Shown here piece by piece: positions 54,353 through 55,530 of a stretch of 55,530 nt of DNA; within the stretch, counting starts at the first letter, position 1; each line of letters opens with the position of its first letter. The translations under genes and the position numbers were made by a program. The stretch is taken from NCBI GenBank assembly GCA_002917075.1, contig NTMA01000151.1:1-55530 (forward strand), in the 5' to 3' direction. This stretch comes from Hawksworthiomyces lignivorus. Taxonomy: Eukaryota; Ascomycota; Sordariomycetes; Ophiostomatales; Ophiostomataceae. Below the pieces are notes generated by a model. That model saw only the letters and a list, made by a program, of their open reading frames with translations, did not search any database and had not been told where the DNA came from.

Positions 54353-55530
54353 CTTGTCTGATGTTATTTCGTCTTTTGCAAGTATACGCAAAAGTGAATG
54401 TTAAAATTCGGCCCACCAAGCTTTACCAGGACTTCAACCAAAAAAAAAAAAAAAAAAAGCTGGCAGAATGTTCACCGCCATGTCCGCTATGATTTCATTG
54501 GTTGTGCACAACCTAGCCAACAAAAAAGTTTAACCTTAATACGTTAAGAGTTACATTAAGGCATACTTTATCTGATCTTTGTTTGCATTAACTTTCATTG
54601 GACACTGATGAGGATAATCATGAATTTTAAAGACAGATTAGGAGTGCTGCAAGCCTCAAGTCTCCGAGATATATCTTCCATATCGACGCGGACTCTCCTT
54701 CGACAGCGAATCCGAAGTTAAAAGGGTGGAATCTTCAGATCAACAGGAAAGCTGAAAAGACGTTGTGGAACAAATACGGAAAGGGTCGAGGAACACATGA
54801 GAAGTTGCTGAAGAGAAAGTTTAATGTGGAGAAGCCGCGACATACGAAAAGTGGAGGAAGAGGCTGGTCTGAACAAGCAAGAGTTAGAACGATACACGCT
54901 TGAAATAGAGACGCACTACGTGTGTTAGGATCTCCATAAACTAAGACACGGTGCTCCTGTCAAGAGTGAAGCTACTTGCGACTGGCGATCGAAGTGAGCG
55001 ACAAGGGTGTACCTGGTAAGCAGCTGGCCCGGAGGGCCAGAACTGCCAAAATGTGACAACAGCCTATTCGTCCACAGCAGCCAAGCCCTCGCTCCCTAGA
55101 GCACCTGCTTGGGCACCCGTCGGACATCGACTCAGCAACATATGTCACATAGGAGAGCAACACTCATCTAGAAATCCTCGAGTCTGTAAGATTCAGTTTT
55201 GCACCTTATACGATGCTACCTTTTATTACAGGACCACTTTTGTCTACTCGTGTTCTTTCCTTAATCCCTTGTACCAGCGGAACAGTATGCTCCTTGCAAA
55301 AATGGGTTACCTAAAACAACCGTTTTCAAGGCTATATTAAGTAGAGTTTAATCGTACCGTATTTATTCTAGAAGATGCCTTAAAGACATAAAGAATTGAT
55401 GATACACTGATGATGAAGAAAACTCCAGAAAAGATACAAGAAACGAGTCTATAAACCCCAAGGGTTGATGCAGACCCTCAGCAATTATTTAAAGGAAAAC
55501 ATCGAACGCGCTGAAAAAAAAAAAAAAAAA
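54353..55530. other. Right-end region upstream of IMP3
   Basis: Contains the IMP3 promoter with a CCAAT-type ATTGG at 54497-54501, about 145 bp upstream of the start, and an A19 run at 54440-54458. The rest is AT-rich without a supported gene, and the window ends in a run of A. A faint stretch of Glu-rich codons near 54850-54920 may be chance. Confidence 0.5.
54497..54501 (-). promoter_or_regulatory. CCAAT box upstream of IMP3
   Basis: The minus strand reads AACCAATGAAA about 145 bp before the ATG, a usual position for a CCAAT-binding complex site in fungi. Assigned by motif only. Confidence 0.35.

Noticed and set aside
55385..55530. C/D snoRNA-like CTGATGATGA and CTGA near the right end
   Set aside because: No terminal stem, no clear guide region, and the motif is short.

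Overview
The window reads as nuclear DNA of a filamentous ascomycete (Pezizomycotina, most likely Sordariomycetes). Genes carry short introns of about 50-270 nt with GT..AG ends and RCTRAC-type branch points. Coding sequence is GC-rich and intergenic DNA is AT- and homopolymer-rich. The proteins are fungal or eukaryotic: TFIIA gamma, LSM4, IMP3, a complex I accessory subunit, PPG1-type phosphatase, mL44, cytosolic-type phospholipase A2 and N-acetylglutamate synthase. I rebuilt 18 protein-coding genes by hand, with splice sites chosen so that frames join and family motifs are restored. I saw no rRNA, tRNA, CRISPR array or intact transposon. Both ends of the window are poly-A runs, so it may be a whole assembly contig.

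Layout. Positions 1-15,750 are gene-poor. The only convincing genes there are two small secreted proteins (5982-6446 and 11348-12303, both minus), separated by 3-6 kb of low-complexity DNA. From 15,751 the window changes to ordinary housekeeping content. First comes a divergent pair: a single-pass membrane protein with two CPxP motifs (minus) and a complex I accessory subunit (plus). Then follows a 6-kb gene-free stretch ahead of a bZIP transcription factor (23593-24849, plus).

From 25.7 kb on genes are dense: PPG1 phosphatase (minus), mitoribosomal mL44 (plus), phospholipase A2 (minus), a 3-hydroxyisobutyrate-dehydrogenase-like enzyme (minus), N-acetylglutamate synthase (plus), a BAR-domain Gvp36-like protein (plus), a secreted intradiol dioxygenase (minus), LSM4 (plus), a PPR protein (plus), TFIIA gamma (minus), a small basic protein (minus), a tyrosine phosphatase (minus) and IMP3 (minus).

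How they relate. There is no metabolic cluster. Several products are likely mitochondrial (complex I subunit, mL44, phospholipase, acetylglutamate synthase, PPR protein), and several act in RNA or transcription (LSM4, IMP3, TFIIA gamma, bZIP). I did not find a clearly new multi-gene system. The most interesting leads are the two Leu-periodic secreted proteins, two genes whose first coding exon is only the ATG, the long polyQ insert in the PPG1 catalytic domain, an overlapping upstream frame at the bZIP gene whose stop lies in an intron, and a compact double hairpin at 53,298-53,351.
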